Shown: one piece after another, positions 44,462-56,850 of the stretch
How the letters are laid out: each line of letters begins with the position of its first letter
Position numbering within the stretch: the first letter of the stretch is position 1
Assembly (NCBI GenBank): GCA_002803225.1
Contig: NXFV01000342.1
Coordinates: forward strand, 26,006-90,005
Direction: 5' to 3'
From: Gamarada debralockiae
Lineage: Eukaryota > Ascomycota > Leotiomycetes > Helotiales > Hyphodiscaceae
Length of the DNA stretch: 64,000 nucleotides
The notes under the pieces: generated by a model
The model's input: the letters and a program-made list of their open reading frames with translations, nothing else
Told to the model about the DNA's origin: nothing
Databases searched by the model: none
Translations under genes and position numbers: made by a program

Positions 44462-46210
44462 ATGTCTCCCAACATAGCCATCAACCCTAGGACCTACCAA
44501 GTAAGCTGTCCCGTGTAACTTACCCTTGCATCTGTTAACCCCACTAAACAGTTCCTGGTTGGAGTTTTTGCTTCATTAGGCTCGTTCCTCTTTGGGTACA
44601 CATCTCGGTGCAAATTTCCAAAATACAACCACTGAAGCTTGTACAGATATGATCTCGGTGTGATCGGTGGCGTCGTCGCTGCTAAATCCTTTGAGTCTAC
44701 TTTTAAAAATCCATCCGCAAATGAGGTGTACGTCGAAATTGTATCCAATTTGTGATGCTAGCTAATTTTTTTTCTTTTTTCCCTCCAGCGGCGCTGTTGT
44801 CTCCGTTTTTACTGGCGGTGCCTTTGTTGGTGCTGCTATTGCTGGACCTGTTGGCGATTGGTTTGGTCGCAGACTCACCATCATGATGGGTGCCATCGTC
44901 TTTTGCTTAGGTGGCGGCCTCCAGACAGGTGCTCAGAATCTTGGGTTTTTATACTCCGGAAGACTTGTTGCGGGACTTGGTGTTGGAATCATGGTTATGA
45001 TCATTCCACTATACCAAGCCGAGATTGCTCATCCCTCTATTCGTGGACGTATCACAGGTCTCCAACAATTTATGTTAGCCATCGGAGCCACTGTCGCTGG
45101 TAAGTACCTTTATTCCAGGAATATCTCAACAGTGCTGAACTTTTCATAGCTTGGACTACCTATGGCACCAATCTCCACCTTGATCCTACAAACAACAACC
45201 AATGGCGCATTCCTCTTGGAATCCAGATTGTTCCTGCTGGAATATTAGCCATCCTTATTCTGCTCTTCCCAGAATCTCCTAGATGGCTTATCGATCACGG
45301 CAAGTCGGATCAAGGCTTGGAAACTCTAGCTCGACTACACGCCAGTGGTAACGACCAGGACGTCTGGGTGCGATCCGAATACGAGCAGATCGAAGCCGCC
45401 ATCGCTCACGAGCATGAAAACTCTGCCAAAGGGTATCATGATTTGTTCACGAACAAATCGAGTTTCCGACGTCTCGTTCTTGTAACCGCACTCCAAGCAT
45501 CTGTACAGATGACTGGTGTTTCAGCAATTCAGTACTTCTCTCCGCAAATTTACGGCACCCTGAAAATCCCCACGCAGGATGCGTTGAAGTACCAAGGTGT
45601 TAGCAACATTCTATCTACTCTTGCAATTCTTTGCACTATTCTCTTCATAGACGGACTTGGCCGCCGCTGGCCCTTGATTATTGGCAATCTGATTAATTGT
45701 CTCTGTTTCATCATCGTCACAGTCGCAATTGCCTCTTTTCCAAGCGCATCTCCATCGAGTCAACATTCTTTAGGCTGGGCTTTTATTGCGACGAACTGGG
45801 TGTACCAAATATCGTTCTCGTTCACGTGCGGTTCTCTATCGTGGATCATTCCTGCAGAGATCTTCGATACTAAGACCAGATCTAAGGGTGTTTCCATCGG
45901 GGCGATGGTCTCATTTGCCTTCAACACAATGATCGGACAAGTTACTAGCCCAGCTATCAACAGCATTAACTGGCGCTACTTCCTCCTGTTTGTTGTATGC
46001 AACTTTACCAATGCTGTCTTCTTCTGGGCCTTTATGCCTGAGACTGCGAAACGCCCACTCGAGGAGATGAATGCTCTGTTTAGTGGTTCGTCATGGTTTG
46101 TCCCGACAATGAGGAGGGAGGACTTTGAGACCCATGATCTAGAACATAGGCTGGCAGAGAACGAACAGAAGGAGAATGCAATAGTTGTTGAGCATTCTGT
46201 AGATTATTAA
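44462..46210 (+). CDS. MFS sugar porter
   Basis: My model gives 511 residues in five exons: 44462-44500, 44552-44595, 44647-44727, 44789-45099 and 45150-46210. All phases close; exon 3 ends at the GTACGT donor rather than the GTGTAC two bases earlier, because only that keeps the frame. Sugar-porter signatures are FGYDLGVIGG, GDWFGRRLTIM, YQAEIAHPSIRGRI, PESPRWLIDHG and PETAKRPLEEM, over twelve predicted helices. It sits in the plasma membrane and should import a mono- or oligosaccharide by proton symport. Divergence from GH3 suggests that the imported sugar is GH3's substrate. The N-terminus is short. Confidence 0.9.
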
Positions 46211-46975
46211 GGCACTTTTGTAGTGAATCTAGAATAGGATGAAGCGATGACATAGGTCGTTCTGTTTATCAATGCAAGTACCATAAGCCAGGAATCCTCC
46301 CCAATCCTACGTTCAATTCGACATTTATCTTTAATGAGAATGTCCTGGGTTGTGCTTGGTCAATACCGTCCACTACTATGCCTAGGGACAACACATTCAG
46401 CATCCCTCTTGAGAAATTACATAACCTACATTTTTTCCATGGCTGTTCGCAGACGTATGGGTTCGCCATGCAGTCATACATGGTCGTAGGCCTCGTCTCA
46501 TTCTTTGTTATCTTCTTGATTGCCTTTCTATTCTATATCCTGATCTTTGGTGGCACCTACGGCGGGCCTGTCTTGATCACCCGTCTATGCTCAGTGGCTA
46601 CTTTGAGGAACTATTTCGAAGTCATGTCTAAGGGCCTCTACTGTAACACTGGCCTTAGACCTGGTGGTGATCAAGGTGCAATGGTAGAGTTGGGTAAGGC
46701 AGGGACGCAGTCACTGATCAAGAGTAAACTGAGGTACGATTGCTGGTTGCCCAAGTATTGTAAGGAAATACTTTATTTGATGGGGAGATCTAGATTCTAA
46801 CAAGCTTGCCGACTCTGATTGGCGCAAATCCCGAGCATCGAAGGCACCTTGCGAAGACCCCTGGCCTGCTTACTTCTTAGACTATCTGGATGAATACATA
46901 CCAAACACGATTGTTCCTCCATTTTCTTTCCGTTTTTGACATCAATTTCTAGAACAGTCGTTGCACTCACAGCCC
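46211..46975. other. Intergenic stretch with one doubtful small frame
   Basis: A 140-codon plus-strand frame (46378-46800) has an ATG and one strongly hydrophobic segment (GLVSFFVIFLIAFLFYILIF). I recognise no family. It may be a small membrane protein or chance. Nothing else is seen before the glutathione transferase. Confidence 0.3.
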
Positions 46976-47722
46976 ATGGCAGACACAACCGGAGCAGAGC
47001 CTTCCCCAGGGACGCCGACACTTCACCACCTCTCTTCGTCCGCCTCTTTTCGCGTCCTCTGGGCACTCGAAGAGCTCGCCCCCAACGGCCAACAATACAA
47101 TTTGAAGAAGTATATGCGACAGGAAGGCAGAGCACCCGAAGAATTGAAATCGGTCTTCCCACTTGGCAAATCACCCGTTCTGGTTGTTGACAGCCCCGCA
47201 TCGTCTCCTGACCAGAAATCTTTCACTGTCGCCGAAAGCCGTCTCATCCTCCAATATATCGCCGACCACTACTCCAATGGCATCTGGACACCTGCTCCAG
47301 AAGACAAAATTCGCAGCGATTATTTCCAAGAATTCGCGAGCGCGACACTACTCAGGAAGGTCGATCCAGTGATGTATTTCGACATCATTCCGCCGGTCCT
47401 TCCCATCATTGTGCGGCCATTTCTAGGACCATTTTGTAACTATGTGGCTTCACTTATGAAAAAGGATTTGGATGGACCTTTTGAGTTGATGGAGAATGCG
47501 CTTTCGGAAGAAAAGCCCTGGTTTGCTGGGAGGGGTATTGGATTGGCGGATTTCTTGCTCAGTTTTCCGATGGATATGTCAGAGCAAAGGAAGTACTTTC
47601 ATGCAGGAAAGTATCCGAAACTGAAAGGGTGGTTGGAGAGAGTCCACGAGAGGCCAGCATATAAGAGAGCGTTGGAGAAGGGAGGCTCGTATGACCTTGT
47701 GATGTTTGATGCGAAGAAGTGA
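46976..47722 (+). CDS. Glutathione S-transferase, Gtt1-like
   Basis: A single exon encodes 248 residues starting at ATG 46976. The thioredoxin-fold half has LHHLSSSASFRVLWALEELAP, LKSVFPLGKSPVLVV and the glutathione-binding AESRLILQYI. The helical half has LADFLLSFPMDM, YFHAGKYPKLKGWLERV and RPAYKRALEKGG. These blocks match the yeast Gtt1 type. It is likely cytosolic or membrane-associated and conjugates glutathione to electrophiles or acts as a peroxidase. It lies head to tail with an MFS exporter, which could be a detoxification pair, but they are ordinary neighbours and this is only inference. Confidence 0.88.
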   Translation: MADTTGAEPSPGTPTLHHLSSSASFRVLWALEELAPNGQQYNLKKYMRQEGRAPEELKSVFPLGKSPVLVVDSPASSPDQKSFTVAESRLILQYIADHYSNGIWTPAPEDKIRSDYFQEFASATLLRKVDPVMYFDIIPPVLPIIVRPFLGPFCNYVASLMKKDLDGPFELMENALSEEKPWFAGRGIGLADFLLSFPMDMSEQRKYFHAGKYPKLKGWLERVHERPAYKRALEKGGSYDLVMFDAKK

Positions 47723-48163
47723 GGATCATGGAGGACAGACTGTACCTGCGCAGAGAATGGAGGCTACGTTCACGCCCGCCAATTCTGAGTTGCACCTCCT
47801 GCTCGCGAAACAATCCATGACTTGACTTTCTCCAACGACGCGCACCGAACTTACGAGATACCCTTTGCTCTCCAGAACATGTTTCGATTTAAATTTTGCT
47901 CTATCCGTTCTCATGAAAATATCAAAGATGGTACCTGACAGTCTACATTGGTCTCCTCCAAGGGCGGTTCATCCCACCAGTCATGACGCCATGAGGCGCA
48001 CCAGAAATGCAAAGTCTTCTGGTGGTGCATAAGGCAGCACACACAATTTTCCACTGCACTCCAATTCAATATTATTGATTTTGGCGGAAGGGAATATTGA
48101 TCGGTAGCTGTCACTCGTTACACCTATTCGCCACTGCGTTCCTCTTGCATCTTACAGTCCAGC

Positions 48164-49597
48164 ATGTCGACCAGAACGACGACAGCGTACAGCAACCCAC
48201 CCAGCGGTCTGCGGTGGCGGTCCAATACCACCTTCATCCTCTCCACCGTCGCCGTAGGTCTCTTTACCGACCTGTTCCTCTACGGCCTCATTGTGCCAAT
48301 CATCCCCTTCATCCTCTCCGACCGAATCTCGATACCCCACTCCGAAATCCAGTCGTATACCTCCCTCCTCCTAGCCTGTTATGCAGGAGCTTCCGTCATC
48401 TCCTCCTTGCCTGCGGGTATTATAGCAGACAGGCTCCCAGCTCGACAACTGCCGTTTCTCGTGGGCTTGGTGGCACTGACTCTTGCGACGATTCTGCTAT
48501 TCGTGGGACAGAGCATTCCGGTTTTGATACTTGCGAGGATACTTCAAGGCATCAGTGGTGCTGTTGTATGGACGATTGGTATGGCTCTGGTGATGGATAC
48601 AGTCGGGAGCGATAAACTGGGTGTCACGATTGGATCGATTTTCAGCGTCATATCAGTTGGGGAGCTTGTGGCGCCAGTGGTTGGAGGGGTGGTTTACGAG
48701 AAAGCCGGGTCACAAGCTGTTTTGGGGATGGGGCTTGGATTACTGGCCATCGATTTCATCATGCGGTTATTGGTCATTGAGAAGAAAGTCGCGGCTCGAT
48801 ACGGACTCGTTGATCTTCCATCGAACCACGACTCGAATGAAGAAAATGGAGATGCAGAGGGAGATACGGACGAGGAATCGCCATTGATGGGCAAGAAAGA
48901 CGATCACGAGGATTGGAAGGTCCCCAAGGGCCAGCCAAAGTGGGTCAAAGCATTCCCCATCATCTACTGTCTTCGAAATCCCCGCCTCCTGTGCGCCCAA
49001 GCAGTGGCCTTCACGCAAGCCGCTCTGCTCGGCGTCTTCGATGCCACGATCCCCACAGAAGCGCAAGACCTCTTCGGCTTCGATTCTTTGAAGGCTGGCA
49101 TCATGTTTACGCCGCTCGTCCTGCCTTACCTACTCTTTGGTCCTCTGGTCGGCAGAGCCGTCGACAAATACGGCGTGAAGCCCGCGACCGTCATCGGGTT
49201 CGCGTTTCAAGCCATCCCACTCGTCCTTCTACGGATCCCACACGCCGGCGGGACCAAAGAAATCGCGAAATTCAGCGTCTTGATCGCCCTTTCTGGTTTA
49301 GGAATGGCATCGATCAGTTCGCCCAGTATTGTGGAGGCGAGTTATGTAGTAGAGAAGTATCATAAAACGAACAAAGACTTCTTTGGGAAAGAAGGGCCAT
49401 ATGCCCAGATTTACGCGATCAATTCCTTGTTCTTCTGCTTGGGACTCACGATTGGGCCGTTGGTCGCGGGATGGTTAAGGGACAGTATTGGATATGGGAA
49501 TATGAATGCCGTCGTAGCAGGATTTTGCATCTTGGCCAGCATTTTGAGTTTCTTTTACATGGGCGGGAAGCCTCGAATCTTCAACAGAAAAGCATAG
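48164..49597 (+). CDS. MFS transporter, DHA1 drug/proton antiporter type
   Basis: A single exon encodes 477 residues. Twelve hydrophobic segments occur in two halves, separated by an acidic loop (NEENGDAEGDTDEESPLM). The first helix has TDLFLYGLIVPIIPF; the helix 2-3 loop has GIIADRLPARQ; motif C is like GELVAPVVGGVVYEKAG. These match fungal DHA1 members related to vesicular amine transporters. It is likely a plasma-membrane exporter of drugs or metabolites. The start follows a pyrimidine-rich leader. It has no intron, and the third codon positions are GC-rich like those of the other conserved genes here. Confidence 0.9.
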   Translation: MSTRTTTAYSNPPSGLRWRSNTTFILSTVAVGLFTDLFLYGLIVPIIPFILSDRISIPHSEIQSYTSLLLACYAGASVISSLPAGIIADRLPARQLPFLVGLVALTLATILLFVGQSIPVLILARILQGISGAVVWTIGMALVMDTVGSDKLGVTIGSIFSVISVGELVAPVVGGVVYEKAGSQAVLGMGLGLLAIDFIMRLLVIEKKVAARYGLVDLPSNHDSNEENGDAEGDTDEESPLMGKKDDHEDWKVPKGQPKWVKAFPIIYCLRNPRLLCAQAVAFTQAALLGVFDATIPTEAQDLFGFDSLKAGIMFTPLVLPYLLFGPLVGRAVDKYGVKPATVIGFAFQAIPLVLLRIPHAGGTKEIAKFSVLIALSGLGMASISSPSIVEASYVVEKYHKTNKDFFGKEGPYAQIYAINSLFFCLGLTIGPLVAGWLRDSIGYGNMNAVVAGFCILASILSFFYMGGKPRIFNRKA

Positions 49598-51410
49598 ATT
49601 AGAGAGTGAATAGATATTCCTCCTTTCTTCACCCCCTTCTCCCTCTTCCTCGCCTCACGTCCTGGCCACTTCATCGGCATCAAGTGCTCGTTTCCTCTCG
49701 CTTCCCAAACCCCAAATCCCCAATCCCAAAAAATAAACACAGTAAAAGAGGAAGGAAGCAAAAAAGAGTTCAGCCCGCCATCTCCCCCACACCGGGAAGG
49801 GAACGGAGCTACATCTCTTTCGAAAGACACCAACACCTACTTCTTTCTCAGGAGCTCCTCGGGAAAATGGGGTGCATGCTATTTCTTCAGTATCCTCTGT
49901 CTTAATTGAGGAAGATGGTGATATCTTTCGGGTGGAAGCAATTGACGACCTCCATACCTATGGTCATTGCGTAGAAACTGCCTGCCAATTGGCCTGTTTG
50001 CATGCTTTGGTGATGGATATTTGGGGGTATTTGGGATTATGAGGCTGGGAGGGAGAGGTGGGAGAGTGGCTTGAGTCGGGTTGGAGGGGCGTGGGTAGAT
50101 GGAATGGAAGGGGATAGAGCGAGGAGGGAAGGTTTGCGAGAAAGGGGCGTCACGTGCGTAGATTCGAGGGAAGACCGTCGACGCTGCAGTTAAGGTCCTA
50201 GTGAGGTATTGCAACGATGTTTGCGAGGATGGATGCGAGGATGAGGGCAAGGTGATAGAAATGCACAGTGATGGTGGTGCTGGGTGGTGCTGAATAGTGC
50301 TGGGTAGATGTTAGTGAAGATGGTCAAGGGGGAGGAGGGGGAGTTGCGTATTTGAGATTCGTAACGATGTTTCCGGCTCGATGCGCGAAATTGTTTGGAG
50401 AATTGTTTATTAGTTTCATAATTCAAGATCGGAAAATAGCATCCTGTAGTATCTCTACTCCGAACAATGTGCGGCCTTCTTTTGTCCCCAGGGTTCTGAG
50501 TTGTCTCTCGCCCAGTATCTTGAAATAAGCAGAGGATCTACATGGGAGTGGTAAGGGGGCGACAGCGAGAGTTCTTAAATGAAGATGTGTGCCAGCAAGA
50601 TCTGATAGCTGTGAATGTGGCGATTTGCTGAAGGGTTCATTGGAAGCACGTGGTTCTGACGCATGCTCTGAGCTACAAGCTCATATGCAAAACATATGCA
50701 GCCCACTACTTGGCACTTGCCAATCTTTCAGATATCTGTGGCTGCTGATAATCTGCCAAGAGGCATTTGAGCTCCTCGATCCTGGTATTAAACTCATAAT
50801 TCAAGGTTTCCACTGCGGGCATCAAGGGCTTGCAGTCTACGAGTTGCGATTCTGGAGATGATGTTTCAGACTGCTGGACATGACTCCCTGGATATTTCGA
50901 GCACTAGATTGGGCTTCAAGGCTCTACTTGAGTTGAAGACGGCCCTTTTCTTCGAAAACAGCGGTACTCTGGGGTTCGAAGGCCCCACAGCCTCGGGCCT
51001 GTGGTTGTGGCCCGCCACACTTTGACTTGTGATTTTGGAAATGATCGAAAAAGTTTATATACGACTTATCTCAGAAGAGTCGAACTCTCGAAGGTATGGA
51101 GCATTTATTTGTTCATTGGAGGCTCGGTACACTCTGGCAATGGAGGTTGTGGGTTGAACGAGTGCAGATTCCCCAAATGAATATGCAATGCATTTTAATT
51201 CCTTTTTCCATTGACGGTCAAATGCTTGTATAACTGCCAGTCTTTGGGAGTCCGCTCTTTGGTTTTCATTAGATTCATCCGAGGGGGGAATATTGCTTGC
51301 AGACCTTGGGTGCAAGGTAAAATGATGTTTCCAAGAACCAAGGCTGTGTATAGCGGGTCATATGGACTTTTTTCTAAAAAACGATTCTGCCAGTTCCTAA
51401 CCAGATGAGG
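49598..51410. other. Intergenic stretch before the AT-rich block
   Basis: A purine/pyrimidine-skewed region lies at 49610-50350. Minus-strand frames here (49879-50250, 50190-50426) are low-complexity. A 33-codon frame at 49902-50003 (minus) reads smoothly but is too short to support. Nothing is recognised from 50430 to 51410. Confidence 0.4.
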
Positions 51411-54400
51411 TAAGACTATAACAGTTTTTATTGGCCATCTTTTTTAGTACTACGTCACTATAGTAAAAAAGATAGTATTCCAAAATCAAAAGCTTAGTTA
51501 GATATACCTTAGGATATATCGAGTTAAACGAAGGGGAAGAGTATAATAGATCGAGAGGAGTAATACCTGTAGGCTAATTACTAGTATTTGTATTTAATTA
51601 TTACTAAAAAAAAATTTATCCTTAAACTCCTTTACTTCTTTTAATATTATAATCTCTTTCTCTTTCTTTTTAATCTTTAGCTTATACTAGTCTAATATTA
51701 TCGCTTATGTCTTTGTAAGGCCAAGTTCTACTAGCTAGTCAACTAAGGAAGAGCTAGTTACAAGTATCTATTATAGTTATAGTCGAGAAGGTATTATAAG
51801 GGAGAGGTTAAGAAAAAGTCGAGGGGAGGCTAAGTAATAATATAAAGACTTAAGAGTATTATCTTCTACTATAAAGATATTAAATATACTAATATTTATT
51901 TTAATAAAAAAGTAGAACTTATAAAAGAAGTTATATCTTATATACTTATTATTAACCTTATAATTATAATAAGTACCTTTAAAGAAGCCTTTAAGGTATA
52001 TATAGTCTTTAAAAAGACCTTTTTTTTACTTGTAATTACTATACTTAACTTACTAAACTTTATTATACTAATATATAGTAACGGCTTCCTTGTTTAATAA
52101 ATACTTTAGATTTAAGAATTTTTTTTTAATTTAAAGCTTATAAAAGACAAGGAGCTTTATAATTTTATTAAAATTAAGTAAGTTCTTCTTAGCCTTTAGT
52201 ATAGCTAAAGTAGTAGTAATAGTAGGTCGTTAAAGAGAGTAAGGTAATAAATCTGCTTTATAACTAGTCTCTTATTAATATAATAAAAGGACTAGTAGTA
52301 AAGTAAATATACTACCTATAAGACTAATCTTATTATTAAAGATATTATAAATAAAAGCTTTATTATAAGATATAATAATTAATTATATTTAAAAGCTTTA
52401 ATAGTGTAAATAAACAATTTAAAGACTTTATAAATAAAGTTATTCTTAAAAAAGAAAAAAAGAGATAAAAGTTATAAGATCTTTATTATTATAAATAAAT
52501 ATTTTAAAAGTAAATTATTAACTTAAATTAAATATCTACTTATTATCTTAATTATATTATTTCTATTAAAAGGGGGTTTATAAACTAGAGCTAGTATTTT
52601 ATTAATTTAAAGTATATAAATTAAAAAAAGTAAGTATATTTAAGCTATTAAATAAAGTAAGACTAAGTTATTTTTAAAGTAAAACTAAAAGAAAATTATT
52701 ATAATTATAAAATAAGAAATTAGTTTACTTATTAAAGTATACTTATATATTAAATATTATCTTAAAGATTAATATTTCTTTTAAAAAGAGCTTTTAATTT
52801 ATATATTAAATATATCCCTTAAATTCCCTTAAATTTAAATTATTATCTTTCTCTTACTTTTATTACTTTTATTCTTTATATTAATATTCTTCTTCTTCTT
52901 TTTCTTTTATTTCTCTTATACCTCTCTTTATTACTTTTTCTTTATTTACTTCTCTTTCTCTTTAAAGTTATAACTTTATTTAAAATTCTTAAAAGAGTTA
53001 TACTTTTAATTAAATAAATACTTTTTAATTAATTAAGAATTTACTATAGTTATTATACTTAAATTTCTCTTATATAAAGTAATAATAGCTATTTACTAAG
53101 TAGTCTTTAGTTATATATAATTATTATTACTTTCCTTATTATTATCTCTAGAATTACTCTTTAAGTCTATAATAAGGTTCTCCTTTAAATACTTTTACTT
53201 AAATAAATAAGTAAGCTCTTACTATATTTTTATAAGTCTTACTTATTACTATTTAGTTAACTTTTCCTCTTTAGACTTATATAGTCTATTAGTAATACTC
53301 TCCTTAAGCTCCTACTTAATATTTTTATTTATCTAAAGATATAATAAAGATAATAATATAAGGTTAAAAAATATAATCTCTTTAATAACTAACTTTATTA
53401 AATTTCTTAAGGGGAATTAAAGGTCTTTATTTTCGATTTTAATCTTAAGAGAATTAGTCTTAATTATTAAAAAGATACTATCTTTTATAGATATTCAAAT
53501 TAATATATAAAAAGGAGCTTAACTAAAAGATATATAAAAATAAGCTTAAGATTTATCTTGTAAAACAAATGTACTAGAGTATAGTTTAATATAAACCTTC
53601 TAGAATATAAAATCCTTTAAATTATATCTATTTATATCTAGTAATAGCTTAAGAGAAAGATAGTCTATTAGCTAACTAATATAAATAAAACCCTTTAAAA
53701 CTACTAGTATATTACTTAGCCCTTCTTCTCTTTTATTCTTTATCTTTAATTTTATTAATATACTATTTAATTTTTAAATTAATAGCTTAATAGGTTTTAA
53801 GGTATTAAGCTATAGCTTATAATTAATATAATAAGTTCTCTAATAGCTATTCTTAAAGATAAGTTATTAAAAGTATAATTTTTAGTTATTTAACTATTTA
53901 TTAATCTTAAGAAAGGTATACTTACTTAATAATAGTTCTAGAATATACTCTTCTTCTCTTTTCTCCTTACTATTATTATTTTATTATAGCTTACTACTAA
54001 GTATAAAGATCTTAAAGTTATATAGTAGAATATACTTATCTCTCTTTATATTTTAATTTACCTTAAAAATACCTCTTTTAGGCCTAGTCTTCTAGTTTTC
54101 CTTCTTAATCTATTTATATCGACTATTAGAAGCCTTATAAAGTATCTCTAACTTATTTAAAGTAGGTATTTATCTTATCTATATTCTAGTGACTATAGAT
54201 AAAGGTTATAGTACTAGTAGTAGTATTTGAAATATAGTATTTATTCCCTAAGGGTCTTTATTATATAAAGGAGGATTGCTTAGATTTATAGTAAGGTAAT
54301 AGCACTTAATTTGCCTAGAAGGTTCTTTAACCCTATTTTTATCTATCTCCTATTTATAGTAAAAACAAGACGTTCTAGGTATTTAATTTATATAGTTAAT

Positions 54401-56850
54401 AAATTACTATTAAGGTTAGGAAGCTACTATTTTAATACTAAGGGAGATTAAGGCTATGCTTCGTTTGACAATAGTAATAGAGATAATAAGCTATATATAC
54501 AGTTAGTAAAAACAAATAAGAAGGTAAGGGAAGGGGCCCTTATTAAGGAATTTAGCTTTAGTAGCTTAATAGAGTATAAGTTAATATATTAATAATAGTA
54601 TTTTAGTGTTATAATATTGATTTTAGTACTAAGATAGTTTTATAGAGTTAGTCTTCTTAATATTGTCCTATAGTAGCTATAATATAATCTAAATAGATAA
54701 AAAAATTATAAGTAAATATTAAGTATTTTCTTTTAAATTATCTTTATAAAAAATAAAAATCGATTTAGAAATAGTATTTTAAATTTAAGATTTTAAGTAA
54801 GGGAATTAAAAACTAAGCTTAGTTTCTTAGCCCTTATAATTAAATTTAAATTATAATTCTAAAACCTTAAGTTTTTTAATAATTTAAATATTATATAAGT
54901 CTAAATTAATAATATATATAGATTTATAAGCTTATTTACTTTGTAAACAAGTGTTTAGCTAATTTAAAAGCTTAATATTTATATTATATAATAATCAAAT
55001 AAAGCTTTTTATTGATTAATTAATTGATTATTCTTACTCTAATCTAGCTAAAGAGCTATATAAGAAACTATAATTATTATATCCTTAGGAAACCTCTTTA
55101 GATAAAAACCTAAGTTTAATTTGTTAAACCTTCTTTCTATTAATCGGCGCGCCGCCGGCGTTCTAAAGCCTAGTATTTAGTATAAAGCTATCTTAAGAGC
55201 TCTTCTTGTATATTACCTTTTCTCTTTAATTGCTAGCTATAAGGATAGTAAGGATAAGTAAGGAAGGGGGTTGCTAGACCTTAGCTAAGGAGTGTCTAAG
55301 AAGACTATCTATTGCCTTAAAGTGAATAAAAGATATATTTTTAACCTTACTTAATTTTAATTAAAGTTTAATCTTTTTAACCTTAACTTTCTTTACTTTT
55401 CTATAATTAATAATTAAAATAATAAGTATGTTTTTGTCTTTAAGGATAGTTATAGCTTATACTAATATATTATAGTATCAAACAAGAGAAAGCGCGCTAC
55501 TACTAAGTAGTTAAACAATTAAAAAAATCCTCTTAAAAAGTCAAGAGCTTGATAACCTAAAACTACTTTAGCTAGTAAGACTCTAGCGAATAACTAAACT
55601 AAAGCTGGCGAGACTAATTTAAAGGGTTAAGAGAGTAATAAAGAGAGTAATAATAAAAGTAACGATAGAGAGGAACCTATTATAAGAGATAGTATAACTA
55701 CTAATAAGTATTAGTAATACTTAGTAAGAGGAAAGAAGGATATAAAGATAAGATCGCGAGCTTAGGCTTTAGTTCTTATTAGTACAGAGGATTATAAGGA
55801 GATTTATAAGTGATGCGCTAGCGAATTAGCTTAGTTTCCGAATCTAAAGTATTAGACTAATCTTACTTTTACTACTAATAAGTATAGTGATTATAAGAAG
55901 AAAGGCAAGAGCTATATCCTAGTAAGTAAGATTGTCTTTTCTGGCGAGGCTATAGCTAATGCCCGGCGAGGTCAAGGCAAATACTACTAAGGCACTAGTA
56001 GACTTGCGTTAAATTGCTATTAATTTTATCGGGAAGAGAACTACTTAAGTAGTGCTTAATATAGCTTAAGTCTTTTTTGATAGTAGTACTACTTGAGCTC
56101 GTTTCTAGAAGAAAACCACTAATGCTTAAAATACTAAGACCCCTTAGGCCCCTATTATTAAGACTACTAAGATAATAAGCGCTAGCGTTATCTAGATAAT
56201 TAATTAGCTAAGCCGCTAGGTTAGGGAGGTTTATACTTTGTTAATCTCGCTTTACTAGTCTTTAAATTCCTAGTTTAGCTAGTTTTTGCTTGCTTTCGCT
56301 AACTTCCGCTAGGTAAGTTATTCCCCTTGACTCTTACTAATAAGCTATAGGCTAATCTCTAGCAAGGACTTTACTAGGGCCTATAATATTAAGATAACAG
56401 GGGCTTTTATTAAGATAGATATTGTAAGTGAGAATAAGGGTAGTTAGGGAGTGATTAATAAGCTAGTTAATGAGCAGAATAAGCTTAAGGGTCTTGAGGA
56501 TTAGGACAGTAAAGGTAGTTAAAGTAAAAGTAAAGATATTAATACTAATAAGTAATTCTTTAGAAATTCTTTAGGTATATACTAGCGAGTATCTTTATAT
56601 TTCCTTTTTTTTATTAACTAAGTGAAAGTTCTTTAGGTAGTCGGTTTTTAGCTAGCGTTTAATTAGCTCGTAGCTAGCGAGGACTATAATAGATATATAT
56701 TAATTGAGATCGTACTTATATTTATGACTTTAGCCTTGCGTACTATATAGTATATACTAGGGTCTCTAGCAATTGATTAGCGAGCCTCTAAGTATTATTT
56801 TATAAGGTTTTTAGTAGTAGTAGGCAATTAAATATGCCCGGATTAGGTAT
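51411..56850. repeat. AT-rich, RIP-like block, left part
   Basis: From about 51.41 kb the base composition drops abruptly to mostly A and T, with TTAATTA and TATAAAT strings, rare CA and TG, and no frame over 60 codons. It is typical of transposon DNA degraded by RIP. I cannot assign the original elements between 51.4 and 55.4 kb. From 55.4 kb GC rises slightly and CpG-containing TAGCGA/CTAGCG strings become common. Confidence 0.8.

Noticed and set aside
46378..46800. 140-codon frame with one hydrophobic segment
   Set aside because: It has an ATG and a plausible membrane helix, but no family and nothing else to support it as a gene.
49902..50003. 33-codon minus-strand frame starting MQTGQLAGSFYAM
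   Set aside because: It reads smoothly but is too short. I could not place an upstream exon, and the surrounding sequence is low-complexity.
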